From Pinisolibacter aquiterrae (GTDB taxonomy: Bacteria > Pseudomonadota > Alphaproteobacteria > Rhizobiales > Ancalomicrobiaceae): a DNA stretch of 64,000 nucleotides. Below the pieces are notes generated by a model, which was not told the DNA's origin, searched no databases, and saw only the letters and a program-made list of their open reading frames with translations. Location of the stretch: assembly GCF_019160155.1 (NCBI RefSeq), contig NZ_JAFNIH010000019.1, forward strand, positions 591,692 to 655,691, in the 5' to 3' direction. The position numbers and the translations under genes were made by a program. Below are positions 43,762-51,965 of the stretch, piece by piece (positions within the stretch are counted from its first letter, which is position 1; each line of letters opens with the position of its first letter).

Positions 43762-44393
43762 TCCGCGTCCGGCTGACGCTCCGGCGCGGCCTCGGCGAAG
43801 GCCGGCAGGGCGAGCGCGGCGGCCTCCGCCGCCAGAAGACGCGAAAAGCGGGCGACGTCGACACCGAACCGGCGCGCGTTGCCGAGCTGCGGTACCAGAC
43901 AGATCTCCGCGATCGTCGGCCGCCCGGCGAAGAGGAAGCCGCCCGGCCGATCGGCGACCAGCGCCTCGCAGGCGGCGAGCCCTTCCGCGTTGGTCTCCCG
44001 CGCCCAGGCGGCGACGCCGGCGTCGTCGAACCCGGCCTCCCGCCGCAGCCGGTTCAGCACCCTCAGATTCTGGACCGGATGGATCTCGCAGGCGATCGCC
44101 AGCGCGAAGGCCCGCGCCCGCGCCCGCTCGATCGCCCCTTCGGGCAGGATCGACGGCGCCGGATGCGTCTCCTCGAGCCAGTCCAGGATCGCGAGCGACT
44201 GGGTCAGCATCGTCCCGTCGTCGAGTTCGAGGACCGGCACCAACCCTTGCGGATTGCGCGCGAGATGAGCCGGCGCGCGCTGCTCGCCCCGGCGCAGGTG
44301 CACGAAGACGTCCTCCCGGGCGAGCCCCTTCAGCGCCAGCGCGATGCGCAGACGCCACGCCGCCGAGGAGCGGAAATAGCCGTGGAGCCGCAT
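43758..44393 (-). CDS. maiA: maleylacetoacetate isomerase (zeta-class GST)
   Basis: 211 residues. The N-terminal thioredoxin fold has YFRSSAAWRLRIALALKGL, close to the zeta-GST motif SSCSxRVRIAL with Ala in place of Cys. NPQGLVPVLELDDGTMLTQSLAILDWLEE follows, then the helical GST domain with IHPVQNLRVL. It converts maleylacetoacetate to fumarylacetoacetate with glutathione. It lies immediately after the fumarylacetoacetase gene, the order of the homogentisate pathway operon. Confidence 0.92.
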   Translation of the reverse strand: MRLHGYFRSSAAWRLRIALALKGLAREDVFVHLRRGEQRAPAHLARNPQGLVPVLELDDGTMLTQSLAILDWLEETHPAPSILPEGAIERARARAFALAIACEIHPVQNLRVLNRLRREAGFDDAGVAAWARETNAEGLAACEALVADRPGGFLFAGRPTIAEICLVPQLGNARRFGVDVARFSRLLAAEAAALALPAFAEAAPERQPDAE

Positions 44394-44394
44394 C

Positions 44395-45675
44395 TCAGCC
44401 TCGGAAGTCCGGCGCCGGCAGAATCACGCCGCTGCACGCGCCGAAGCCGATCGTCACCCCGTCGCGCCGCGCCCGCCCGGAGATCGTCAGCCGATCGCCG
44501 TCCTCGAGGAAGCCGCGAGTGGCCCCGTCGGCGAGGCGCAGCGGCCGCTGCCCGTTCCAGGTCAGCTCGAGCAGCGATCCGAACGATCCCTCGCTCGGAC
44601 CGGAGATGGTGCCCGAGCCGAGAATGTCGCCGACCTTCATCGCACATCCGCCGATCGCGTGATGGACGAGCTGCTGCGCGCTCGACCAGTAGAGATGCGC
44701 GAAATTGCTGCGGCCGACCACCGTTTCCTCGCGCGCGCCCGGACCGGCGATCGCGATCTCGAGCTCGACGTCGTAATTCATCGGCTTCGATTGGCGCAGA
44801 TAGGGAAGTGGCTCGGGATCCTGCTTCGGCCCCTCGACCCGGAACGGCTCGAGCGCCTCGGCGGTGACGATCCACGGCCCCATGCTGGTCGCGAAGACCT
44901 TGGCCTGGAACGGTCCGAGCGGCACGTATTCCCACTGCTGGATGTCGCGCGCCGACCAGTCGTTGAGGAGCGCGTAGCCGAAGATGCCCCGCTCCGCCTC
45001 CTCGAGCGTCAGCGGCCGGCCCATCTCGGTGTCGACGCCGACGATCGTCGCCATTTCGAGTTCGAGATCGAGCCGCCGGCACGGACCGAAGCTCGGCGCC
45101 GCCTCGCCCGGTGCCTTGGTCTGGCCCAGCGGCCGGCGGATCGGCGTGCCGGAGACGACGACGGTCGAGGCGCGGCCGTTGTAGCCGACCGGCAGATGCA
45201 GCCAATTGGGCAACAGCGCCGGAGCGTCCGGCCGGAACATCCGGCCGACGTTGGTGGCATGTTCGCGCGACGAATAGAAGTCGGTGTAACCCTCGACCCG
45301 GATCGGCAGATGGAGCCGGACGTCGGCGAGCGGCACCAGGGCCCGCGCCCGCAACGCCGCATCGTCGCGCAGTCGGCCGACGTCGGCCCGCAACAGCTCG
45401 GAGAGCCGCGCCCGAGTCCGCGACCACACCGCCGGCCCGAGCCGGACGAAGTCGTTGAGGACGCCCGTCGCGAAGACGTCGGCGGGAACATCCCCGAGGA
45501 GCCCCGCCTCGGCGAGGACGCCGACGTCGACGACTCGATCGCCGATCGCCACGCCGACGCGCGCCGGACCGTCATTGAACGAAAAGACGCCCCAGGGCAG
45601 GTTCTGGATCGGGAAATCGCTGCCTTGCGCCGTCTCCACCCAGGAGACCAGCGCCGGATCGTTGGTCGGGTTCAC
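44395..45675 (-). CDS. fahA: fumarylacetoacetase
   Basis: 426 residues. The N-terminal SH3-like domain is followed by the FAH fold: GYTDFYSSREHATNVGRMFR (Asp metal ligand and catalytic His), LDLELEMATIVG (Glu ligands), LLNDWSARDIQQWEY and GDILGSGTISGPSEGSFGS. It hydrolyses fumarylacetoacetate to fumarate and acetoacetate, the last step of tyrosine and homogentisate breakdown. It ends one base before the maiA start. It requires Mg2+ or Ca2+. Confidence 0.95.
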   Translation of the reverse strand: MNPTNDPALVSWVETAQGSDFPIQNLPWGVFSFNDGPARVGVAIGDRVVDVGVLAEAGLLGDVPADVFATGVLNDFVRLGPAVWSRTRARLSELLRADVGRLRDDAALRARALVPLADVRLHLPIRVEGYTDFYSSREHATNVGRMFRPDAPALLPNWLHLPVGYNGRASTVVVSGTPIRRPLGQTKAPGEAAPSFGPCRRLDLELEMATIVGVDTEMGRPLTLEEAERGIFGYALLNDWSARDIQQWEYVPLGPFQAKVFATSMGPWIVTAEALEPFRVEGPKQDPEPLPYLRQSKPMNYDVELEIAIAGPGAREETVVGRSNFAHLYWSSAQQLVHHAIGGCAMKVGDILGSGTISGPSEGSFGSLLELTWNGQRPLRLADGATRGFLEDGDRLTISGRARRDGVTIGFGACSGVILPAPDFRG

Positions 45676-45679
45676 GCTC

Positions 45680-46645
45680 TCAGCCCTCCAGCGCCGCCCA
45701 CATCTCGCGATCGCGCTCGGCGGTCCAGATGCGCGGGTGATCGAGACCGTTCGCCTCGTCGAAGGCGCGGGTCACGTCGAAGGGCAGGCAATGGTCGAAG
45801 ATCACCCAATGACCGTATTTCGGCTTCAGCGCCGCATGCGTGTCCTTGTAGATCCGGTTCAGTTCGTGACCGGCGTCGACGCCCGCCTTCACCGAGGTCC
45901 ACAGATCGGTGAGGAAGGCGGCGGTGCCGTCGATCCCCTCCTTCACCTTGTCCCGCCCGATCAGCGCTTCACCACGCCCCGGCACCAGCGCGATCGGATC
46001 GAGGGCCGCGACCCGGGCGAGCGTCGCCGGCCAATCCTTGAAATGGGCATCGCCCGCATAGGGCGTGGCGCCGTATTCGACGAGATCGCCGGAGAAGACG
46101 ACGCCCTCCTGCGGTAGCCAGGCGATGGTGTCGCCGGCGGTGTGGCCACGGCCGATCTGCTTCAACCGCACCTCGACCGAGCCGAGCCGAATGGTCAGCT
46201 CCTTCTCGAAGACCACCGACGGCCAGGTGAGGCCCGGCACGCTCTCGACCGCCCGGAAGAGGCGCGGAAAACGGCCGATCTCGCTCGCCTTGTCGGCCTC
46301 GCCGCGCTCGACGATCATGTCCCAGGTGGCCCGGCTCGCCACCACGTTCTTCAGGCCGGCGTCCCGATAGCCCTCCGCCCCGAGAACCCGCACGGCGTGG
46401 TAGTGCGACAGTACCACCCATTCGATCGGCTTGTCGGTGACCTCGCGGATGCGCCGCACCACGTCCTGCGCCATCACCGGCGTCGCCTGGGTGTCGAGCA
46501 CCATCACCGACGTGTCGCCGATGACGATGCCGGTGTTGGGATCGCCTTCGGCGGTATAGGCGTAGGCGTGTTCGGAGATCCGCGAGAAGGTGACCTTCTT
46601 CTCCTCGAGGTCCGCCTGCGAGGCGAAGGCCTTGGTCGTCGACAT
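45680..46645 (-). CDS. MBL-fold protein with altered metal motif
   Basis: 321 residues of metallo-beta-lactamase fold: TGIVIGDTSVMVLDTQATP, WVVLSHYHAVRVLGA, IGRGHTAGDTIAWLPQEGVVFSGDLVEYG, and a long C-terminal part. The usual H-x-H-x-D-H is S-HYHAVRV, so Asp and the following His are missing and only two His remain, while the later GHTAGD and SGD motifs are kept. It sits between hmgA and fahA, suggesting a role in homogentisate breakdown, perhaps as a hydrolase or lactonase with an unusual metal site. That is unproven. Confidence 0.8.
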   Translation of the reverse strand: MSTTKAFASQADLEEKKVTFSRISEHAYAYTAEGDPNTGIVIGDTSVMVLDTQATPVMAQDVVRRIREVTDKPIEWVVLSHYHAVRVLGAEGYRDAGLKNVVASRATWDMIVERGEADKASEIGRFPRLFRAVESVPGLTWPSVVFEKELTIRLGSVEVRLKQIGRGHTAGDTIAWLPQEGVVFSGDLVEYGATPYAGDAHFKDWPATLARVAALDPIALVPGRGEALIGRDKVKEGIDGTAAFLTDLWTSVKAGVDAGHELNRIYKDTHAALKPKYGHWVIFDHCLPFDVTRAFDEANGLDHPRIWTAERDREMWAALEG

Positions 46646-46767
46646 GAGGAAACTGCCTTTCTGATGAAGCGTCTCGGCGAGGAGACACGGGCGGACGCGA
46701 GGACCCGCCGAGGATCGGAACCGCGCCGGCGGCGGCAGCCGCCCGGCACGAGAAGAGAAAGTGCCGG

Positions 46768-47934
46768 TCAGCCTTCGCGCGGGATCCGCGGCGCCTCCGG
46801 GCTGCGACCGTCGCCACTGCGCCAGCTCTCGGCATAATCGCCGCGTTCACAGGCGCCTGCGGCCTCGCCGAGGTCGAGCGCGTCGCGCGTGTCGATCATC
46901 ACCGCATATTCGTCGGTCATCGGCTTCGGCTGCACGAAGGTGCGGGCGAGCGCGCCGGGATGGGGACCATGCGTGAAGCCGCAAGGGTGGAACGTCACCA
47001 TCCCCGGGCCGATCCCGTCGCGCGAGAAGAAGTCGCCGGCATGATAGAAGATGACTTCGTCGTAATCGTCGTTGTTGTGGAAGAACGGCACCTTCATCGC
47101 CCCCGGATCGGTCTCGAAAGGGCGCGGCACGAAGGAACAGACGACGAAGCGATCGGCGACGAAGGTCGAGTGTGCCGACGGCGGCAGATGATAACGATGC
47201 GCCGACAGCGGACGGATGTCGGAGATGGCCAGCCGCAGCGGGCAGAGATCGCCCTGCCAGCCGACCGCGTCGAGCGGATTGTAGGGATAGGTGACGGTCG
47301 AGAGCAGGCCGCGCCTCTTGATCTCGACCCGCCATTCGCGGTCGTCCTGCTGCGCGCGGAAGGCCTCGTCGATCACCGGCACGTCGAGGACGCCCGGATC
47401 ATAGAGCGCATGGCGGCCGACGAGACCCCGGTCGGGGGTACGATAGGCGCCGTTCGTCGCCTCGATCAGCAGCATCTCCACCGGCTCGCGCGTCTCGATC
47501 CGCCACATGGTGGAGCGTGGCAGCAGCACGTAGTCGCCGGCCCGGATTTCGAGACGCCCGTAGTCGCAGAAGAGATCGGCGGAGCCCGCGTGAACGAACA
47601 GCAGTTCGTCGCCGTCGCCGTTGCGCACCAGATGGTCCATCCGGCCCGAGAAGCGCCACCAACGCAGCTTCATCGCCGCATTGGAGACGATCGTCGGCGC
47701 CGCCCAGACGCTCCCCTCGGCGGGCAGCGCGGCGAGATCGAAGGCCCGCGGCCGCAACGGCCCCTCCCAGGAGGTCCACCCCGTCGGCGGACGGCGGTGA
47801 TACATCTGCGTCGCCGGGCCGAAGAATCCCTCACGGCCGAGTTCGCGTTCGAAAGTTCCCTCCGGCAGATCGCAATGGGCCTGACGCGAGGCGCGGCCGT
47901 CCCGCTTGGGGAGGGCGAAGGAGTGAGCCACCAT
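46768..47934 (-). CDS. hmgA: homogentisate 1,2-dioxygenase
   Basis: 388 residues, within the range of the shorter bacterial HGD branch. The cupin Fe(II) ligands appear in FFHNNDDYDEVIFYHAGDFF (His and Glu) and TFHPCGFTHGPHPG (His cluster). It opens homogentisate to maleylacetoacetate with O2. It is the first gene of the minus-strand operon hmgA-MBL-fahA-maiA and is divergent from a MarR regulator, with an ATTGGTT-N9-AACCAAT dyad in between. Confidence 0.88.
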   Translation of the reverse strand: MVAHSFALPKRDGRASRQAHCDLPEGTFERELGREGFFGPATQMYHRRPPTGWTSWEGPLRPRAFDLAALPAEGSVWAAPTIVSNAAMKLRWWRFSGRMDHLVRNGDGDELLFVHAGSADLFCDYGRLEIRAGDYVLLPRSTMWRIETREPVEMLLIEATNGAYRTPDRGLVGRHALYDPGVLDVPVIDEAFRAQQDDREWRVEIKRRGLLSTVTYPYNPLDAVGWQGDLCPLRLAISDIRPLSAHRYHLPPSAHSTFVADRFVVCSFVPRPFETDPGAMKVPFFHNNDDYDEVIFYHAGDFFSRDGIGPGMVTFHPCGFTHGPHPGALARTFVQPKPMTDEYAVMIDTRDALDLGEAAGACERGDYAESWRSGDGRSPEAPRIPREG

Positions 47935-47953
47935 GACGCGGGCGTTCCTCGAT

Positions 47954-47976
47954 ATTGGTTGCTTGATGAAACCAAT
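47954..47976. promoter_or_regulatory. MarR-type operator: perfect 7-bp dyad
   Basis: ATTGGTT (47954-47960) and AACCAAT (47970-47976) are exact inverted repeats with a 9-bp spacer. They lie in the 63-bp space between hmgA and marR starts, so a dimer bound here would control both. The local sequence is markedly more AT-rich than its surroundings. Confidence 0.65.
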
Positions 47977-47997
47977 TAAATCCGATGGGATGGCCCC

Positions 47998-48468
47998 ATG
48001 TCAAGCGATGCCCCCTCTCCGCCCCCCGTCTTCCGTCTCCAGACCTTTCTGCCGCACCAGTTGGCGGTTCTCGCCAACCGCACGAGCGAAGGGTTCTCCG
48101 CGATCTATTCGGCGGGCTTCGGCCTGTCGGTTCCGGAATGGCGCATCCTGGCCACGCTCGGCGAGGGAAGTCCCATTCGTGCCAAGGACATCGAGGCCAT
48201 TCGCCACATGCACAAGACGGTGGTGAGCCGCGCCGTCGCGACGCTGCAGGAGCGCGACCTCGTCACCGCGACCGCCAACGCCGACGACAAGCGAGAGCGC
48301 TTTCTCGCCCTGACCGAGGCCGGGCGCGCCCTCTTCGAAGAGATCGTCCCGCTCGGCCTCGCCTACGAGGGGCAGGTCCTCGGCGAACTCGAGGCGGAGG
48401 AACGCACCGAATTGCAGCGCCTTCTCGGCAAACTGATCGCCCGCACGTCGAGCGATCCCGGTCGATGA
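47998..48468 (+). CDS. MarR-family transcriptional regulator
   Basis: 156 residues. A winged helix with LSVPEWRILATLGEGSPIRAKDIEAIRHMHKTVVSRAVATLQERDLV and the wing NADDKRERFLALTEAGRALFEE is typical of MarR repressors (HpaR/HmgR-like). It is divergent from the homogentisate operon and is probably its repressor, released by a pathway intermediate. The dyad at 47954 overlaps the region where both promoters must lie. Confidence 0.9.
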   Translation: MSSDAPSPPPVFRLQTFLPHQLAVLANRTSEGFSAIYSAGFGLSVPEWRILATLGEGSPIRAKDIEAIRHMHKTVVSRAVATLQERDLVTATANADDKRERFLALTEAGRALFEEIVPLGLAYEGQVLGELEAEERTELQRLLGKLIARTSSDPGR

Positions 48469-49062
48469 CGTCCGCGTTCGGCGCAGATGGCCCTTGCGCC
48501 CGCAGGGGCCATCGAGGCACGGCCTTCGGGAGCCTGGACGTCCCGTCGCCGCGCGTGGAAGGCGGCTCCGCCGTTAGTGGCCGAGCTCGCCTCGGCGCGG
48601 GCAGAGATCCAATTCACGTCGAACGACCGCCGATCCTTCAGGCAGCATTCGGCTCCGATGACGATCGCGGCGGGATCGCATCACCGCCCCCTCGGACCAG
48701 ACGGGGACCGTCGCGCCTTCCCTCGCCTCGGTGCAGCTGCCTATCCGCGCGGCACGCTCGGTTGAGCGCGGTCGTGACTTCGCGGTCAGATTGTCCCATC
48801 GAAACGTCGTACTCAGGCTCAAGACATGCATTCCGCATACCTTTTACATGTCGTATTGGAGCCCTTCTGAGTTCCGCTCTGGTGCCCCTCGCCGCTGTGG
48901 TGCGTGCCCCGCATGGCCGGATCCGCGCGGCGCCACCTCCTGCGGCCTCGTCTCCCACACACCGCTGGAATTCGGCTCCTGACGTGCACCGCCGTGCTGT
49001 GCCCCCGACCTCTCCCCCGGAGCCTCCGGGTCATCTCCCGCCCCCTGCCACCTGAGAACGCA
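48469..49062. other. gene-free stretch
   Basis: About 590 bp between the MarR gene and a strong terminator. No reading frame has a convincing start, ribosome-binding site or domain, and the composition is more mixed than in neighbouring genes. It may be debris of a rearranged region next to the IS3 element and the metallopeptidase pseudogene. No RNA gene was recognised. Confidence 0.4.
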
Positions 49063-49093
49063 AAAAGCCCCGATCTTGGGGATCGGGGCTTTT
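49063..49093. terminator. strong rho-independent terminator, works in both directions
   Basis: AAAAGCCCCGATC and its exact complement flank a 5-nt loop (TTGGG), giving a perfect 13-bp stem with A and T flanks on both sides. It is the clearest intrinsic terminator in the window. On the minus strand it would end transcripts of the metallopeptidase pseudogene. On the plus strand it would end anything running from marR. Confidence 0.85.
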
Positions 49094-49101
49094 CGACGAC
49101 A

Positions 49102-49125
49102 AGGGTTGCGGGGGCCTGCAACCCT
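49102..49125. repeat. 8-bp inverted repeat next to the terminator
   Basis: AGGGTTGC and GCAACCCT flank an 8-nt spacer. Together with the terminator 9 bp away it forms a tandem hairpin pair. It contains a GCCCCCGCAACC string resembling a tRNA 3' end, but no tRNA body is attached. Confidence 0.5.
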
Positions 49126-49251
49126 CCCGAATGCCTCTTTCGTACCGAGTCGTGAAGAATTTTCTTGGTCGCCAGTCCAAGACCCGGTCACATCACGCCC
49201 GCTCACCGAGGGACACCGTCGACCTCGACCCGCGATCCCCCACGACTCTCG

Positions 49252-50307
49252 TCAGGATGAACCACCCTCGACGATCAATCCGTGTGCGAACGCCATTTCT
49301 GCTTCGATGATCATCGGCGACGTCACGAAGGGGTACCCATCGCGTTGGCCGAGAGATCGAGCGATGGCGTTGACGGCCACCGCGAGCGCCGGCCAGACCT
49401 CCGTGATCCGAGCGAAGTCGAAGGTCCCGTGGGGGTCGAAGTCGACGTCGAGCGCCAGACACGAATCGATGCGCATCATCGGCGCCGGCGCCAGACCGAA
49501 GGAACGTGCGGTCTCCGACGTGTCGACCCGATGCATCAGATGCGCCCAGGTCTCCGCGAAATCCTCCCAAGGGCGGGACGAGGCATAGGCGTTGACGTGG
49601 CGCAGCGCCAATCGGGCAGCGGACCTTCGTCGTAATGACGACGCAACACTTCTCCGTAATCCGCCCGTTCGTCGCCGAAGAGCGCGCGGAAGTCGTCGAG
49701 CCGACCGCAGTCGCGCAACAATCGATCCCACCGATAATGCCCGCCAACAATGTCCGATCTCGTGGCGGAAGTGGCCGAGCAGCATGCGATAGGGCTCGCG
49801 CAGCGTCGTCCACCTCGGCGATCGACAGCGTGATCACCCCGTCGTCGTGGCCGGTCAGCACCGGAACGACGCTGCCCTCGGGCGCGATCGTGTCGGTGAG
49901 AAAGTCGAAGGCGAGCCGGTGCTCGCGTTCTCCGCCTTGGTGGCAGGCGCGAGCGACCAACGGCCGAGCGAATGGAAGAGATGCCGCTCTGCCCCGACGA
50001 TACGGCGGAATTTGGCGATGTTGGTCGCGATCGAGAGATCGGGAATGGTCCGGCTGTGGCGGCGGACGGGGCAGAGATCGCCGGCCCGCTCCACCGGCGC
50101 GAGCCCATTGCAGGCGCCGTAGACCGCATTGGCGCACAGAGCGACGTCGCGGCCGCGCGCCGGCGCATGCCAATGCGTCCCGTTCGGCACCAGGGACGTC
50201 ATCGCCCCGGTCTCCGCCACGATGCCGATCGCGGCATGACAGGCGACGAAGGTCGAATTATCGAAATGGATCGGGTTGGAACAGGCATCGCAGGAAAAGA
50301 GGCGCAT
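49252..50307 (-). pseudogene. decayed second copy of the zinc-ribbon metallopeptidase
   Basis: Homology to the intact gene at 5092-6150 runs the full length but needs several frame changes. MRLFSCDACSNPIHFDNSTFVACH and FRRIVGAERHLFHSL are in one frame. FDFLTDTIAPEGSVVPVLTG is in a second. GHFRHEIGHCW returns in a third, then DDFRALFGDERADYGEVLRRHYDEGPLPDW in another, and NAYASSRPWEDFAETWAHLMH back in the third. At least four indels are implied. The HEIGH motif survives, so decay may be fairly recent. It lies beside an IS3 element. Confidence 0.85.
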
Positions 50308-50518
50308 CGACGGCTGCGGGTGGGACGTCATGACGCGAGGCCACCGAATCGGGCGGGCTCGCATCCCCTCATGGTGGAGAACGATCGACCGAGTGAGACG
50401 GTCCATCGGCGGTCTGCCGTGCGGCAGGGCCGCCCGCGACGGCGTATCCGCGAAGCGTGAGGTGGTCCCGTCCGGCTGGACAGATTGGCGGCCTTCGTAA
50501 GCTTGGGCCTATGGTCCG

Positions 50519-51359
50519 TCACGCCGCCAGTCTGATGTCGCCGGCCTCCTCGTGGACCTCGACGGGCGTTCGCCCGCCGTGTGTCGAGTGAGGTCGGTCG
50601 AAGTTGTAGTAGTCGATCCACTGTCGAATGCCGGCACGGGTTTCCGAGCCGGTCTCGTGGGCATGGAGGTAGATGCACTCGTAATTGGCTTCGCCGGCCT
50701 TCGGCTCATCGACCGCCATGGCCGCTCGATGAAGACGTTGTCCATCCACCGGCCCCGCCCGTCCATGGATATTCGAACGCCCGCGTCGGTCAGGACCTCC
50801 GTGAACCGAGGGCTGGTGAACTGGCTGCCCTGGTCGGTGGCGAAGATCTCCGGTCTCCCATGTGTCGCCATGGCCTCCTCGACCGCGGCGATGCAGAAGT
50901 CGGCATTCATCGTGTTCGACAGCCACCACGCCAGCACTCGCCGGCTCGCCCGGTCCATCGCGGCGACGAGGTAGAGGAAGCCGCGTCGCATCGGGATGTC
51001 GGTGATGTCGGCGCACCAGACGTGGTTCGGCCGGCGAATGTCGAGATCACGCAGCAGATACGGCCACTTCTTGTGCTCGGGATGCGGGACGGTCGTCTTC
51101 GGCCGCCGATAGACCGCCTGCAACCCCATCTTCCGCCGGATCCGCTTTCGGCCGACCGTATGGCCGTGCCGACGCAGATGACGAGCCATCTGTCGCGAGC
51201 CGTACCACGGCGTTTCCAGAAACCGCTCGTCGATCAGCCGCATCGGCGACAGGTTCAACGCCGTCTCGGCCGCTGCCGGTCCGTAGAAGGTCGAGCGGCT
51301 GATGCCGACGAGTTCGCACTGCCGCCGGATCGTGAGCCTGGGGTGGTGGGTTCGATCAT
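50519..51359 (-). pseudogene. IS3 transposase orfB, frameshifted
   Basis: DDE-type integrase domain: RRPNHVWCADITDIPMRRGFLYLVAAMD, a second Asp in IFATDQGSQFTSPRF, then FIERPWRS. The start ATG at 51359 (MIEPT) is one base out of frame with TIRRQCELVGISRSTFY. A second frame change near 50715 separates FIERPWRSM from YECIYLHAHETGSE and IDYYNFDRPHSTHGG. With two indels the element should not transpose by itself. Confidence 0.8.
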
Positions 51360-51379
51360 CTCGCGCCTCCGGCCGACGC

Positions 51380-51664
51380 TCAGCGTCCGGAGGCTCGTTT
51401 CAAAAAATCCCGCTCCACGACGAGTTGGCCGATCATCGCGTGCAGCTTTTCGACCTCGCCATCGCGGGCCGCCTCGAGTGCCTCCGACTTGCCCGAGAAG
51501 ACATCGGCCATCCGCTCGACCGCCTGCTTCTTCCAGGCGTTGATCATCGTCTGATGGACGCCGGACTTCACCGTCAGCTGCGCCACCGTCGCCTCGCCGC
51601 GGATCGCCTCCAGGGCGACCTCGGCCTTGAACTCTCCCGAGTACCGTTTCCGCTTCCCCGTCAT
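51380..51664 (-). CDS. IS3 transposase orfA
   Basis: 94 residues: a basic helix-turn-helix (KRYSGEFKAEVALEAIRGEATVAQLTVKSGVHQTMINAWKK) and a C-terminal leucine-zipper-like helix (EKLHAMIGQLVVERDFLKRA). This is the standard IS3 OrfA that binds the terminal repeats. The ATG follows AGAAGGA. It ends 20 bp before the orfB start region. Confidence 0.85.
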   Translation of the reverse strand: MTGKRKRYSGEFKAEVALEAIRGEATVAQLTVKSGVHQTMINAWKKQAVERMADVFSGKSEALEAARDGEVEKLHAMIGQLVVERDFLKRASGR

Positions 51665-51965
51665 CGGGATCGTCCTTCTCTCAGGTCGACCCAAGCTCAT
51701 CGAACTGCCCGTCGGACGGGGACCACCTCACAGCACCGAGTACCGGGGGCGATCCGAAGACGGCGACGTCCGGTTCACCCCGGAACGTTCCTCTAGAACT
51801 CTTCTCGGATAGGTGCATTGTCCCACCGAGCCTCTCGGCTCGGCGCCCCGGCGCAGCCGTCTCCGAGTTCCGCGAGCGTCCCCCTTCGTCGGCGATCTTT
51901 TCTTCGCCGAAATGGGTCCCTATCTCGATGCGGCCGGACGAACGGCGAAACGGGAGGAACATGGA

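Larger units (their letters stand above)
50457..51731 (-). mobile_element. IS3-family insertion sequence, probably inactive
   Basis: 1,275 bp. Both ends begin with GTGAGGTGGTCCC reading inward (the right end has one extra C), then diverge gradually through GTCCG and GCTTGGG blocks, as imperfect terminal inverted repeats. AGC flanks both ends (50454-50456 and 51732-51734), a 3-bp target duplication typical of IS3. Inside are orfA (intact) and orfB (frameshifted), both on the minus strand. Confidence 0.8.

Noticed and set aside
49102..49125. tRNA 3' end or attachment site
   Set aside because: Only a GCCCCCGCAACC string resembles an acceptor stem. No anticodon arm or T loop is present, and no second copy was seen to mark an integrated element.
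51781..51810. EcfG-type promoter before opgD
   Set aside because: GGAACGTTCC is a short palindrome, but no CGTT occurs 16 or 17 bases after GGAAC, so it does not meet the rule satisfied by the four accepted sites.
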